From the NCBI GenBank assembly GCA_009801085.1, contig VNWV01000001.1, forward strand, positions 4,030,001-4,094,000: 64,000 nt of DNA, read 5' to 3'. The notes below the pieces were generated by a model. That model saw only the letters and a program-made list of their open reading frames with translations. It had not been told where the DNA came from and did not search any database. Shown one piece after another: positions 55,429-64,000 of this stretch (position 1 is its first letter; the number at the start of each line of letters is the position of its first letter). Source of the DNA: Lasiodiplodia sp. COLG20 (taxonomy: Eukaryota > Ascomycota > Dothideomycetes > Botryosphaeriales > Botryosphaeriaceae). A program made the translations under genes and the position numbers.

Positions 55429-56249
55429 TTACCACGGATGCACTCCGTCTCTGTGTAAAAAGCGTCCAACATCAGTGTCCCTCTCCCCTTTCACAATGGC
55501 CACAATACCTTTGGCGCTATCTCCGACATTTCCGGCCCCCGCCTTTTTCATAGCTTCTCTACCTGCTTCGCCGTCCTTCCACGCATTTGTGACCACGAAA
55601 CCCGGACAGTAACTCCACACCTTACAGCCCCAGTCTTGGAATTGCGTAACGTGGCAGGCAGTCATCATGTTCAACGCAGTTTTGCTCATACGGTAGGCCA
55701 TATGGTCCATCATGCGATACTTGAAGTTCGGGTCAGACTTAAGTGCAATGGACCCCAAGTCGCTGGAGATATGGATGAGGCGCGGGTTTGTAGACAGCTT
55801 AAGAAGCGGAACAAAAGCCTGGGTCACCAGTGCGGGGGCGAAGGTGTTCAACTCGAACGTCTCGCGCAGCTGTTCCTCGAGGCTGTCGAGCTTAGACATA
55901 AGACCGGCGTTGTTGATAAGGACGTCCAGTTTGCCAAACTCTCCTTCGACAGTTGCAACCGCCGAAGCAATGGACTTGGCACTCGTCACGTCGAGCTGAA
56001 GCAAAGACAGTGTTCCCGGTAGATTCCAGGACTGGAGCTCTCTCACTGCGGCGTGCCCTCTCTCGGCTGCTCTCGCAGCTACGATCACATGATGAGAAGG
56101 TGATTCTGCAAGGAGAGCAGCAGCCGCAGCGAACCCGACACCACTATTGGCGCCTACAGAAATGTGAGATACAGGGCACTACATATATACATATTATTTA
56201 GACTAGAATGAGACTTACCTGTAATCAAGATGATGGTCCTTTCAGACAT
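55429..56249 (-). CDS. Short-chain dehydrogenase/reductase
   Basis: Model complement(join(55429..56153,56219..56249)), 251 aa. The 65-nt intron splits the cofactor loop; splicing gives TGANSGVGFAAA (about 10-21). NNAG (about 94), a Ser-rich strand (LIHISSDLGS) and the catalytic YRMSK follow, then CPGFVVT, all in classical SDR order. Expected to oxidise or reduce an alcohol/ketone with NAD(P). Compact, cytosolic, no targeting signal. It lies between the amidohydrolase and a second, unrelated-looking SDR that is transcribed in the opposite direction. Confidence 0.93.
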
Positions 56250-56883
56250 TTGTGAGGAGTGAAGAGGATCGTGGTTTTTGTTTCAGAATGGTTGAGCTTT
56301 GCGATTCATTTCGAGAAGGAAGAGGAGGGCTTATAAATTGTCTGTCAGCTACTATGGCGGACCAATATGCCTCGATTGGGCTTACTATTATCTCAATTTG
56401 TCACAGCACGTGGGCAGGCTGCAAAATATCGCTGATGCCGGCCACGACAAAATCCGAAAGTCCGATCGGATACTCTCGGGCAACATCGGCAATCATGAAT
56501 CATTTCAGCATCACAGGGGCAGCAACCCTGCTGTCCTGCCTGCTAAACGTTCCACTCGGATGGTGGACCTGCCGAGTCCGCTTGTATAATTGGCCAATAG
56601 CCGAATCAATGACCGAAGTCAAAAGCTGGGGGTGGCAGTCTGACGGAACTAATACTTAACTCCGGGGCCGAACCGACGTGCGGGTTGATCATTATTGAGC
56701 ACCCATTAGATCTTGTTCCTTCAGAGACCCGAAAACCGGCCGCGACAACCACACGAGACTTCCCGTGCATACATCACCGGGGCGATTGACTAGCGTAATT
56801 TGACTGTTGAGACAGCTACAGTGTACTTATACGCCGGCGGCGCCCACGTCTATTCTTCATCCTTTCACCTCCACTCCATCACC
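56250..56883. promoter_or_regulatory. Divergent promoter between two SDR genes
   Basis: 634 bp between start codons of the leftward and rightward SDR genes; short plus-strand frames here have no domain features. Probably contains both promoters. Confidence 0.5.
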
Positions 56884-57980
56884 ATGTCTTTCAAGCTAGA
56901 GAAAGACGTAGCCTGGGAATCCAGCATACGTGGAATTCTCCACAGACAACTCTTTGTCCACCCAAAACCCCTCCCGTCTTCTGTGTCGCTATCAGGAGAG
57001 ATTGGCCTCATCACCGGCGCCAACAGCGGTCTCGGCTTCGAGGCCGCAAGGCAACTTCTCCGGCTTGGATTATCAGGTCTTATCCTGGCAGTGCGATCGC
57101 AAGCAAAAGGCGACGACGCCTCCCGGAAGCTCAGCCAGGAATTTCCAAATGCAGAAATACATGTCTGGGTTGTGGACATGGCGGACTACAACTCTGTCGT
57201 CGCGTTCGCAGACCGGTGCCGGAAGTTGGAGCGTCTCGATTTCGCCATTCTCAACGCTGCTGTGCAACAAGGCAGCTTTAGCCGCTACGAGAAAACTGGT
57301 CATGAGATGACAATCCAGACCAACTACTTTTCAACCGTCTTACTCGTGCTGCTTCTTACTACAGTCATGAAAGAGAAGAAGGGGCACGGGGCAGACAAGC
57401 CACCGATTATCAGCATCGTTGGATCGGATACCATGTACTTCAGCACGTTCGAAACGTCAGGGCCCATCCTCCCTCAACTTGACGATCCGGCACGGTTTTC
57501 AGGGTTTCACCAGTACAGAGACTCGAAAATGCTGTTGATGATGTTCGTTTCTCGACTCGCCGAGCAAGTCAATCCCGATGATGTTCTCATCAACGTGTGC
57601 AATCCGGGATTGACGGCCGGGACGGAACTTCAAAGGGACAACAAGAACACGGGACTCGCCTCCCGCTTGGTCATCCCACCGTTCGTGAAGACCATTGGGC
57701 GCTCTGTCGAAGCAGGAGCCAGTATCTATGTTCATGCACTGGTGGCCGAGGGGCGGGAGAGCCACGGAAGCTTCGTTAGTGATTGGGCAATTAAGCCGTA
57801 AGTCTCAAAAATACCCTTCAATCGACAAAGAAGTCTCCTAACGGACAAACCTCTAGATATCCTCGTTTGATGTATACGCAAAAGGGTCAAGAAATGCGTG
57901 ATAGGCTCTGGCAGGAGACAATGGAGGAGCTGCATTTCGCATCAGACTCAGGTTTTGCTAATTTGTTCGCTTCCGGTTGA
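56884..57980 (+). CDS. Short-chain dehydrogenase/reductase (retinol-dehydrogenase-like)
   Basis: Model join(56884..57797,57857..57980), 345 aa. Cofactor loop GLITGANSGLGFEAARQLL (about 42-60), ILNAAV in place of NNAG, and catalytic YRDSK (Tyr in GFHQYRDSKML), then NPGLTAGTEL. Length and the N-terminal extension match fungal SDRs related to retinol/light-dependent protochlorophyllide-like reductases that often act in secondary metabolism. The intron begins GTAAGT and ends CTCTAG, joining Pro-Tyr. The start ATG has a good context (CACCATGTC). Substrate unknown; paired with the divergent SDR it may act in the same pathway. Confidence 0.92.
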
Positions 57981-58418
57981 GCCTAGTCATTGGCTGATCT
58001 TTGCCATAGTCCCCGATTTATTTGATCTTTCTGTTTTCCTCTGTTATAGTATCAGATATCTTTCTACTCGTTAGCTAAGAGAATACCTGCTCGATCATCA
58101 GCCTGCGCCCGGCTGGTAATTTCGGTGCCATGTTTTCCCTTGCAAGATGGGGCCGTAAATACGATCGGATTTCCGCGAAACCCGTGTGTGAGCAGCTGGT
58201 GAGACTCGCGACCGCCGTTTTGCTGCGCATCGGCACGGATTTCGCGAAATGCCTCGTCAACCCCGAACGCCATACAACAAAAAAAAATCAGGCAACAAAA
58301 TCTTCTCTTTAGTATATTTTAGGCTGCACTAACCCTTCCTGCCCAGTTTTTCCTTACTTCTGTCCACACGTCATTTCCCTACATTTGTCGGTTCTACCTT
58401 ATCCTGATTCATCCCATA
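57981..58418. other. Intergenic region / promoter of the exporter gene
   Basis: 438 bp without a gene; the final 100 bp before the exporter start are pyrimidine-rich. Confidence 0.45.
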
Positions 58419-60412
58419 ATGGCGACATCCACCACGACATCCACCACGGACGTGGACAAGTCCACTCCAACATCCGAACTGGATGGCACTGCCGAGAAAC
58501 TTTCGATGGCCAATGCATCCGAGTCTGATGACAGAGATTACATTACCGGCCCAAAACTCTTCCTCGTCCTCGGCAGCCTTACCCTTGTAGTGTTCCTCAT
58601 ACTCCTCGACATCACAATTCTCGGCACCGCTATCCCGGAAATAACGACCGAATTCAACGCGCTTGCTGACGCCGGCTGGTACATTGGTGCCTATCAACTC
58701 GCCAGCGCCTCTCTCCAACTGATGTCCGGGAAATTGTATACGTACTTCAACAACAAGTACACCTTCCTTGTGTATTTTGCATTCTTTGAATTGGGCTCTC
58801 TAATATGCGCTGTGGCCAATTCCTCATCGCTTTTCATCGGTGGACGAGCGATTGCTGGACTGGGTTCGGCGGGTATCATAAATGGGGGAATGACCATCAT
58901 AAGCGGTGCTGTGCCGTTGATCAAGAGACCTCGTACGTGTTTCTGAAGAATTGAGGTGCACAATTGCATGTAGTTACTAACGACTCCCGCAGTTTACACC
59001 GGTATTCTTCTTGGTACCGCCCAGATGGGTATTGTAGCAGCCCCGATCATAGGAGGCACCCTCACACAACATGTAACCTGGCGTTGGTGTACGTATATTT
59101 GACCCTTATCAGACGCTTCCTGGGCTGGAGTCCTCGATCATCCTTCTCATTGGCTCTTCTGTGGATTTTTAAATCCTCGTTGCACAGCTCAGGTTTTGCT
59201 GATTTATCGTGTGAACAGGCTTCTATCTCAACCTCCCAGCCGGCGGAGCTGCAGCAATCCTTTTGTTTTTCGTTCAGATCCCGGAGCTGACGAAGAAAGA
59301 ACGGGTCTCACGCGCACTGATCCGGCAAATCATCCCAGAGCTCGACCTCATCGGGTCCGTGCTATTCATTCCCAGCTCTGTCATGTTTCTCCTTGCGTTA
59401 CAGTTTGGATCCGCCGGTACATACGCATGGTCCAGCTCCCAAGTTATTGGTCTATTCGTTGGCTCTGGCGTTCTCGCCCTGATCTTCTTTGCCTGGGAAT
59501 ACAATCAGGGCGACAAGGCGATGCTTCCAGGCAACCTGCTCCGTCAACGCACCGTGTGGGCGAGCTGTGCGTTCGGGACGTGCCTGGTCTGCTGTGTCTC
59601 TGTTGCAACGAACTGGCTTCCGACGTATTTCCAAGCCGTCAAGGGTGAAGGACCGACGATGAGCGGAGTTTACCTTCTCCCTTCGATAATCAGCCAACTT
59701 ATCTTTGTTATCATCTCTGGAGCCGGTACAGCGAGGTTGGGATACTATCTCCCCTTTGCACTGTTCTCTGGTGTCACGACGACGGTTGGCAATGGTCTCG
59801 TGTCGACCTTCAATGCGAGAACAAGTTCTGCACAATGGATCGGATATCAGGTTTTGATGGGCATTGGCAGGGGGGCGGGAATGCAGATGGTATGTCTTCG
59901 TCATCTGGTTCTCTCGCCCAAATCGTTTACATCTCACCTCTTTGCTCACACATGCGCGATGTCTCGACTCAAGCCACTGATACCCTTGATAGTCCTTGGT
60001 AGCAATCCAAAACGCCATCCCAACTTCCAAAATCCCCATCGGCATGGCTTGCGTCATCTTTTTCCAGACCTTTGGGACCTCCGTCGCCGTTGTAATCAGC
60101 AACACGATATTCACCCAAACCCTGACGTCTACCGTCCCGCGCTATGCGCCTTCCGTGCCTCCGCATGCTGCTCTAAGTGCAGGCTCTAGCGCTGAAGCCG
60201 TGCGAATGCTCGTTCCTGCTGGTCGTCCAGATGAACTGAACGGTATCCTGCGGGCGTATAGTGAGAGCTTGCGGAATGTGTTCTATTTCTTGGTTGGCCT
60301 CGCGGCATGCGCAACGGTGTTTAGCTTGGGCATGGGCTGGAAGAATGTTGGGAAGAAGAAGAAGCAGGAGGAGGAGAAAGCTGCCGAGCCTGGAAAGGCA
60401 GAGGCGACTTGA
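58419..60412 (+). CDS. MFS exporter (DHA2-type, 14 TM, drug/toxin efflux-like)
   Basis: Model join(58419..58932,58993..59088,59219..59889,59993..60412), 566 aa, introns of 60, 130 and 103 nt. After a Ser/Thr-rich cytosolic N-terminus come the DHA2 motifs: LDITILGTAIPEITTEF in TM1, GWYIGAYQLASASLQLMSGKLY, GRAIAGLGSAGIINGG, and [21 protein letters not shown]. About 14 hydrophobic segments and a Lys/Glu-rich C-terminal tail. Relatives export antifungals and the products of secondary-metabolite clusters through proton antiport at the plasma membrane. Its place between SDRs and a Zn2Cys6 regulator suggests product export or self-protection for this group. Confidence 0.93.
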
Positions 60413-60776
60413 AGGGCTGGACCGCTCTCATGCATTGCATCTTTTGAAGTCAAATCATGTGATTCAAGCTACACTCCTGTCTGTATATTCGGCCCTATCC
60501 TGTATATTATTATAGTTAAGCAATCTACTCTTTTCTCATCTTACTCCACACTTCAGATCGATCTTTAGCATCATCCGCTTGCTTGGACGAGCGTAAATAC
60601 TTTTACAGTTGGCGCTTTCTTTGCATTGTAATCGTTTGAGATGCTGACCTAAATTAATAGAATTGATATAATCTGCAAAGCAATCTAGATGTAACAGGCG
60701 GCAGTGTTGTGGCATTTGACGACCTATACAGTATCGTTCCGACTCCCGATCATGCAGCAGGGGCCTCTCCATCCTG
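60413..60776. other. Gap between convergent genes
   Basis: 364 bp between the exporter stop and the leftward regulator stop. Nothing recognised. Confidence 0.5.
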
Positions 60777-62699
60777 TCAAAAGTCAAAAGTCCCCGACAA
60801 CCAAAAGTCACTCGAGAAATCCGCATCCATCCAACTCCCATTAAGCTCACCGACATTGCCGCTGAGATGAGTAGGTTCCACCGCCACGTCCTGCATTCCG
60901 GTATCTCTCTGCACGCCGACTTCTTGCTCCACATCAACATTTACCCTCCATATCGGCGCTGACTTCCTCAGAGTCTCCGCCATAGCCTTGAACACGCTAT
61001 CCTCGCCTGTCCTCGCCTTCAACTTCTCATTGCCCACTTCTGCTGCTTGAGCAGCTCTTTCCAGACACCGGACCGGGTCAAGCACTGCCCTGGAAAGTGC
61101 TGGGTCCCACGCAGGTATCTTTAGGGTTTGGAGCTTATACGCGATTTTGAGGCAGTAGGGGAAGACGAGCATGGTAGGTGCCGTGATGTAGATTATATCG
61201 GAGGTCAGGAAGAACTCGATGTAGGATTGACAGACCAGGAGAAGGGTGGTAAGGTAGGCTATACGCCTCGATTCCACTTCTGGTTCCGATGACGGGAGGC
61301 TGTTGGTGACGGTTGATGGAGAGGCTGGATGATGGTACAGCGCTAGCTCGTAGATACCCACCTCTACACTGCACAAGTACGCCGCAATCGTACTATGTTC
61401 GGACAGCTCACTCGGAATCGTACTCTTGAGTTGCTCCAAGGCTGCTTTCAACGAGCCGACGTTGAGTATTGCATGTCGTCCAAACTCAGGATCTTCAAGC
61501 GCTCGTCGAGTTATTTCCGCGGTGCTGACGGAAAGCCGTGCTATCCTCGCCATGTAGACCAAGGTCCTGTCTCCCTCGTTTTCTTCGTCTTGCATGAGCC
61601 GATGGCAGGCTTCGTCGACCTGTGCGGACCAGCGCATCGGGTCATATTTCATCGCCAGGCCAACCATAGCGCTGAGCGCGAAGCAAGCCAGCAACGCCCG
61701 TCGCTCCTCGTTGGTCGCCGAGCCCTTGTCTTCGGGAATCGGCCCGCCAGAAGCACACCCGGCCGAATAGGGCGGTTTGTCGAGTCTGAGATTGCTGACC
61801 AGCGATCTTGCAAGGCCGGACATGGACACGAGATGAGCCTTTCCTCCGTGCGTGCTGTGCATTGACCTGCTTTCTCCATCAGCCCCACGGATGCCGGAAG
61901 TTGTGCGATTTGCTGAACGGGGACTGCACGAGGCTTACCACGCCATCAAAACCAACACGCCCAAAAGTAGATCGAGGCTGCGCTCCCCGTCGACCAGGAT
62001 TCTCTCCGCCAACGTCTTCCGGACATTCCTGCTCAATTCGTCCTGGCGCGGGTGGGCTTTGAAGCATGTGGCTTGGATTGCGGCGCAAGTTATTGGTCTC
62101 GTAGACTGGAGTTGTGCTGCCGTCGTTGTCTCCGGGATGTAGATAAATGGCAAATATCTCAGGCGATCTTCACGGAAGTCACGGAGATCTTGGTCGGTAA
62201 GCGTAGGAGGGGAATCACTTGATACTGTGGATGAGGAAGTGCTGGGGAATGGAGAGCCGATGACTGGGTTGCTGACAAAGGGCTGAGATGAATGCAAGGA
62301 GCTGGGCGGTGTAAAGAGTGTATTTTCTGGATTGCGTCGAGCCATGGAGCTTGAAGTTGAGACCGAGTCGTTTTGAGAGATTGGAGCTATGTCTTGGGTG
62401 ACATTTTGTGTTCTTAGCAGCGATACCAGGTCTTCAAGTTTGGATTCCAATTGCGATCGTTTCGATGGTGTGCTTCTCTTCGCGCCCCGTTGACGGACAG
62501 ATGTTGAGGGCGTGCATTCTTTCGAGAGACGGTGACACCTTCGACATACAGTCAGCAACCTTCTCTTCACCTCAGAAGCCTCAACCCACCGTTCACACTT
62601 CCCAGCTTCGCGCAGCATACATCGGATCTTTGCCCGCACGCAGTTAGTGCAAGACTGACCGTATGGAGCAGGCGTCTTCCGGGTTTCGGTGCTGCTCAT
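60777..62699 (-). CDS. Zn2Cys6 transcription factor
   Basis: Model complement(join(60777..61866,61939..62538,62590..62699)), 599 aa. Intron 1 is 51 nt and open in frame, so it is easily missed; removing it gives a proper cluster with cysteines 17, 20, 27, 35, 38 and 45 (SCTNCVRAKIRC, then KCERCHRLSKEC). A Leu-containing coiled-coil linker (SQLESKLEDLVSLLRTQN) follows, then Ser/Pro-rich sequence and a helical regulatory domain. The fit to the canonical fungal-trans domain is weak but the layout matches pathway-specific regulators. An acidic/aromatic C-terminus (WMDADFSSDFW) may be the activation region. It sits between the exporter and a secreted FAD oxidase and is a likely regulator of this group. 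Confidence 0.9.
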
Positions 62700-63651
62700 G
62701 TTGTGCTGTCAATCCCACAGATGTGGTTGAAGGAGTGCAGATGGTGGACGGCGGGGTTCTCATAAAGTTATCCGAAGTCCGAAATCCGGCGGTGGCAGAA
62801 TCTCCAAGCTGGTAGAAACAGACCCCACGTCACGTGCTAAATGCGTCTATTACGTTTTCGGCATGTCAACCCGGACGGATGGCGCCGGACCTGAAGGAAA
62901 CGGCATCCGGGCTGACCAGCTGCTGCGGCTTATGCGCCACCGGCAGAGTACCTGGTAGGGCCGACCGGCCCGAGCCATTCTCCTTGATAGCGACGGTGCC
63001 GAAGAAGGACGGTCCGGGCGTCTAGTGCGTCGTTCTTATCTACCACCAGTGAGTGATCGACGAGTGGATCCGCCGCGCCCTGCGCCATGACGCTTGATAT
63101 TTCTTCCAGACGAGCATGGAACATGGTAGCTCTTTTTACGCGTGGTCTGGATCTGCTTCACATCTGTCGAGAGATAAGCCGTGTTCTCATTGGTCGTGGG
63201 CCGGCACAGACACCGCTCTTTGGTTGATATGAAGGAAGCGTGTCTCAGTGTTACCCGAGATTCGATTCAGGCATATTTTGAGCAAGTTCCAAACACAGCA
63301 TTTTTAAGAGATGGCCGGCACCGTCCCGAGCTCGGCTTACTCGAATTGGGTCATTCCGAGGATCGAGATCACGGCGGTCGCCGCGATGCCATGTAGTATT
63401 AACAAGGAATAGAGCCGCTCGGACATTGGACATGACAGCAAGGAACAGGCAAGGGCTCAGCATAAACTACATTCAGAAGCTTGCTTATCTTGGCACCCAG
63501 GGCTAATTTGTCAACCCGGTAAGCAACGGCGCGTTAGCGCTGATGCCAACACTTCTTGGGGGGAAATCTCACCGCCCTCAGAGAACACAAATACACCCAT
63601 CGAAACACCACTTTATGCGTACTTAAGGTCCAAGAACAAATCCCCGCAACC
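62700..63651. promoter_or_regulatory. Divergent intergenic region (regulator / FAD oxidase)
   Basis: 950 bp with no supported gene between two divergent start codons. Holds copy B of a dispersed repeat (63280-63407). Confidence 0.5.
63280..63407 (+). repeat. Dispersed repeat, copy B
   Basis: Aligns with 55110-55247 in the same orientation (shared CGTCCCGAGCTC and TAGTATTAACA blocks), about 245 bp upstream of the FAD oxidase start. Confidence 0.7.
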
Positions 63652-64000
63652 ATGGAGGCTTTCGGTTTGATGTACGAGAAAGTCGTTGGCCTCACGTTTG
63701 CTGCTGCATTAGCTTGGGGAGCAAATGCACAGAACGAGTCATGCCGCTACTTCCCTGGCGACGATCTCTGGCCGTCGGTGGCCGATTGGGCCACACTGAA
63801 CGACACGGTTGGCGGGCGGCTCATCGCCACGGTTCCCCTCGGCGCGCCGTGCCACGATCCGACCTACGATGCCACCGTCTGCAGCACTCTGCAAGCAAGC
63901 TGGACCTCGCCAGAGCTTCACGATGAATCATCCAGCTCGGTCATGGCCCCTTTCTTCGCGAACCACAGTTGCGACCCTTTCACTGCTACCGACACGCCGT
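63652..64000 (+). CDS. Secreted FAD-linked oxidoreductase (partial, runs off window)
   Basis: The first 116 codons of a gene cut by the window end. After a hydrophobic signal peptide (VVGLTFAAALAWGANA, about residues 11-26) comes NESCRYFPGDDLWPSVADWATLN and ATVPLGAPCHDPTYD, the typical N-terminus of fungal berberine-bridge/6-hydroxynicotine-oxidase-like FAD enzymes. The Cys residues and N-glycosylation-type sites (NES, NDT, NHS) fit secretion. The FAD-binding domain with its His/Cys attachment sites lies beyond the window. Such oxidases act in alkaloid, polyketide and carbohydrate oxidation, often inside secondary-metabolite clusters. Start at 63652 (AACCATGGAG). Confidence 0.8.
   Translation, partial: MEAFGLMYEKVVGLTFAAALAWGANAQNESCRYFPGDDLWPSVADWATLNDTVGGRLIATVPLGAPCHDPTYDATVCSTLQASWTSPELHDESSSSVMAPFFANHSCDPFTATDTP

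Noticed and set aside
60536..60940. 134-codon minus-strand frame overlapping the end of the regulator gene
   Set aside because: Shadow of the regulator's last exon in another frame.
62539..62589. Reading straight through the first intron of the second Zn2Cys6 gene
   Set aside because: The 51-nt segment is open in frame, but keeping it destroys the C-x2-C spacing; consensus donor, CTGAC branch and acceptor support removal.
54836..63580. Shared 14-mer GAAATCTCACCGCC near 54836 and 63566
   Set aside because: In the first case it is an intron donor region; the order relative to the dispersed repeat is reversed in the second, so no duplicated gene remnant is supported.
1..64000. CRISPR arrays, rRNA or bacterial-type operons
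   Set aside because: None seen; the window is eukaryotic, with intron-bearing genes.

Overview
The window is nuclear DNA of a filamentous ascomycete (Pezizomycotina). The evidence is many short spliced introns (about 43-130 nt, GT-AG with CTNAC-like branch points), Zn2Cys6 and fungal-specific transcription factors, HET-domain incompatibility genes, small secreted cysteine-rich proteins and an NRPS-like reductase. The class within Pezizomycotina cannot be fixed from the sequence alone. Gene models were built by hand; for each spliced protein gene the exon lengths sum to a whole number of codons.

Layout: (1) 0.8-10.9 kb holds accessory or orphan genes: an Arg-rich small protein, a HET-domain gene, a small membrane protein, an alpha/beta hydrolase and a 716-aa protein of unknown function. 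(2) 11.0-19.2 kb is a compact three-gene group: MFS sugar-type transporter and NRPS-like A-T-R reductase fired divergently from one 0.5-kb promoter, with a C2H2/fungal-trans regulator converging on the reductase (stop codons 28 bp apart). (3) 19.8-22.4 kb holds a broken MYND-finger gene and a BTB gene. (4) 22.8-36.8 kb is a five-gene group that looks catabolic: 3-hydroxyisobutyrate-dehydrogenase-like enzyme, FAD aromatic-ring-type monooxygenase, allantoate-permease-like transporter, Baeyer-Villiger-type monooxygenase, and a 1298-aa fused oxoprolinase/hydantoinase. Three of its intergenic regions carry the same near-perfect palindrome, CTCCAC-N(1-2)-TGGTGGAG, plus extra half-sites. (5) 37-50 kb is mixed: a 1013-aa unknown, two paralogous divergent secreted Cys-rich proteins, a fumarate-reductase-like flavoprotein, a second HET gene and a 197-bp MITE. 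(6) 51-64 kb is a second metabolic group: Zn2Cys6 factor, amidohydrolase (decarboxylase type), two SDRs, a 14-TM MFS exporter, a second Zn2Cys6 factor and the start of a secreted FAD-linked oxidase.

The best candidate for an undescribed system is group 4. Uptake by the transporter, two flavin oxygenations, ATP-dependent opening of a lactam or imide-type ring by the oxoprolinase/hydantoinase and a final dehydrogenation would make a coherent route for a cyclic nitrogen compound. The shared palindromes argue that the genes are one regulon, although no regulator gene lies inside the group. The substrate is inference only.
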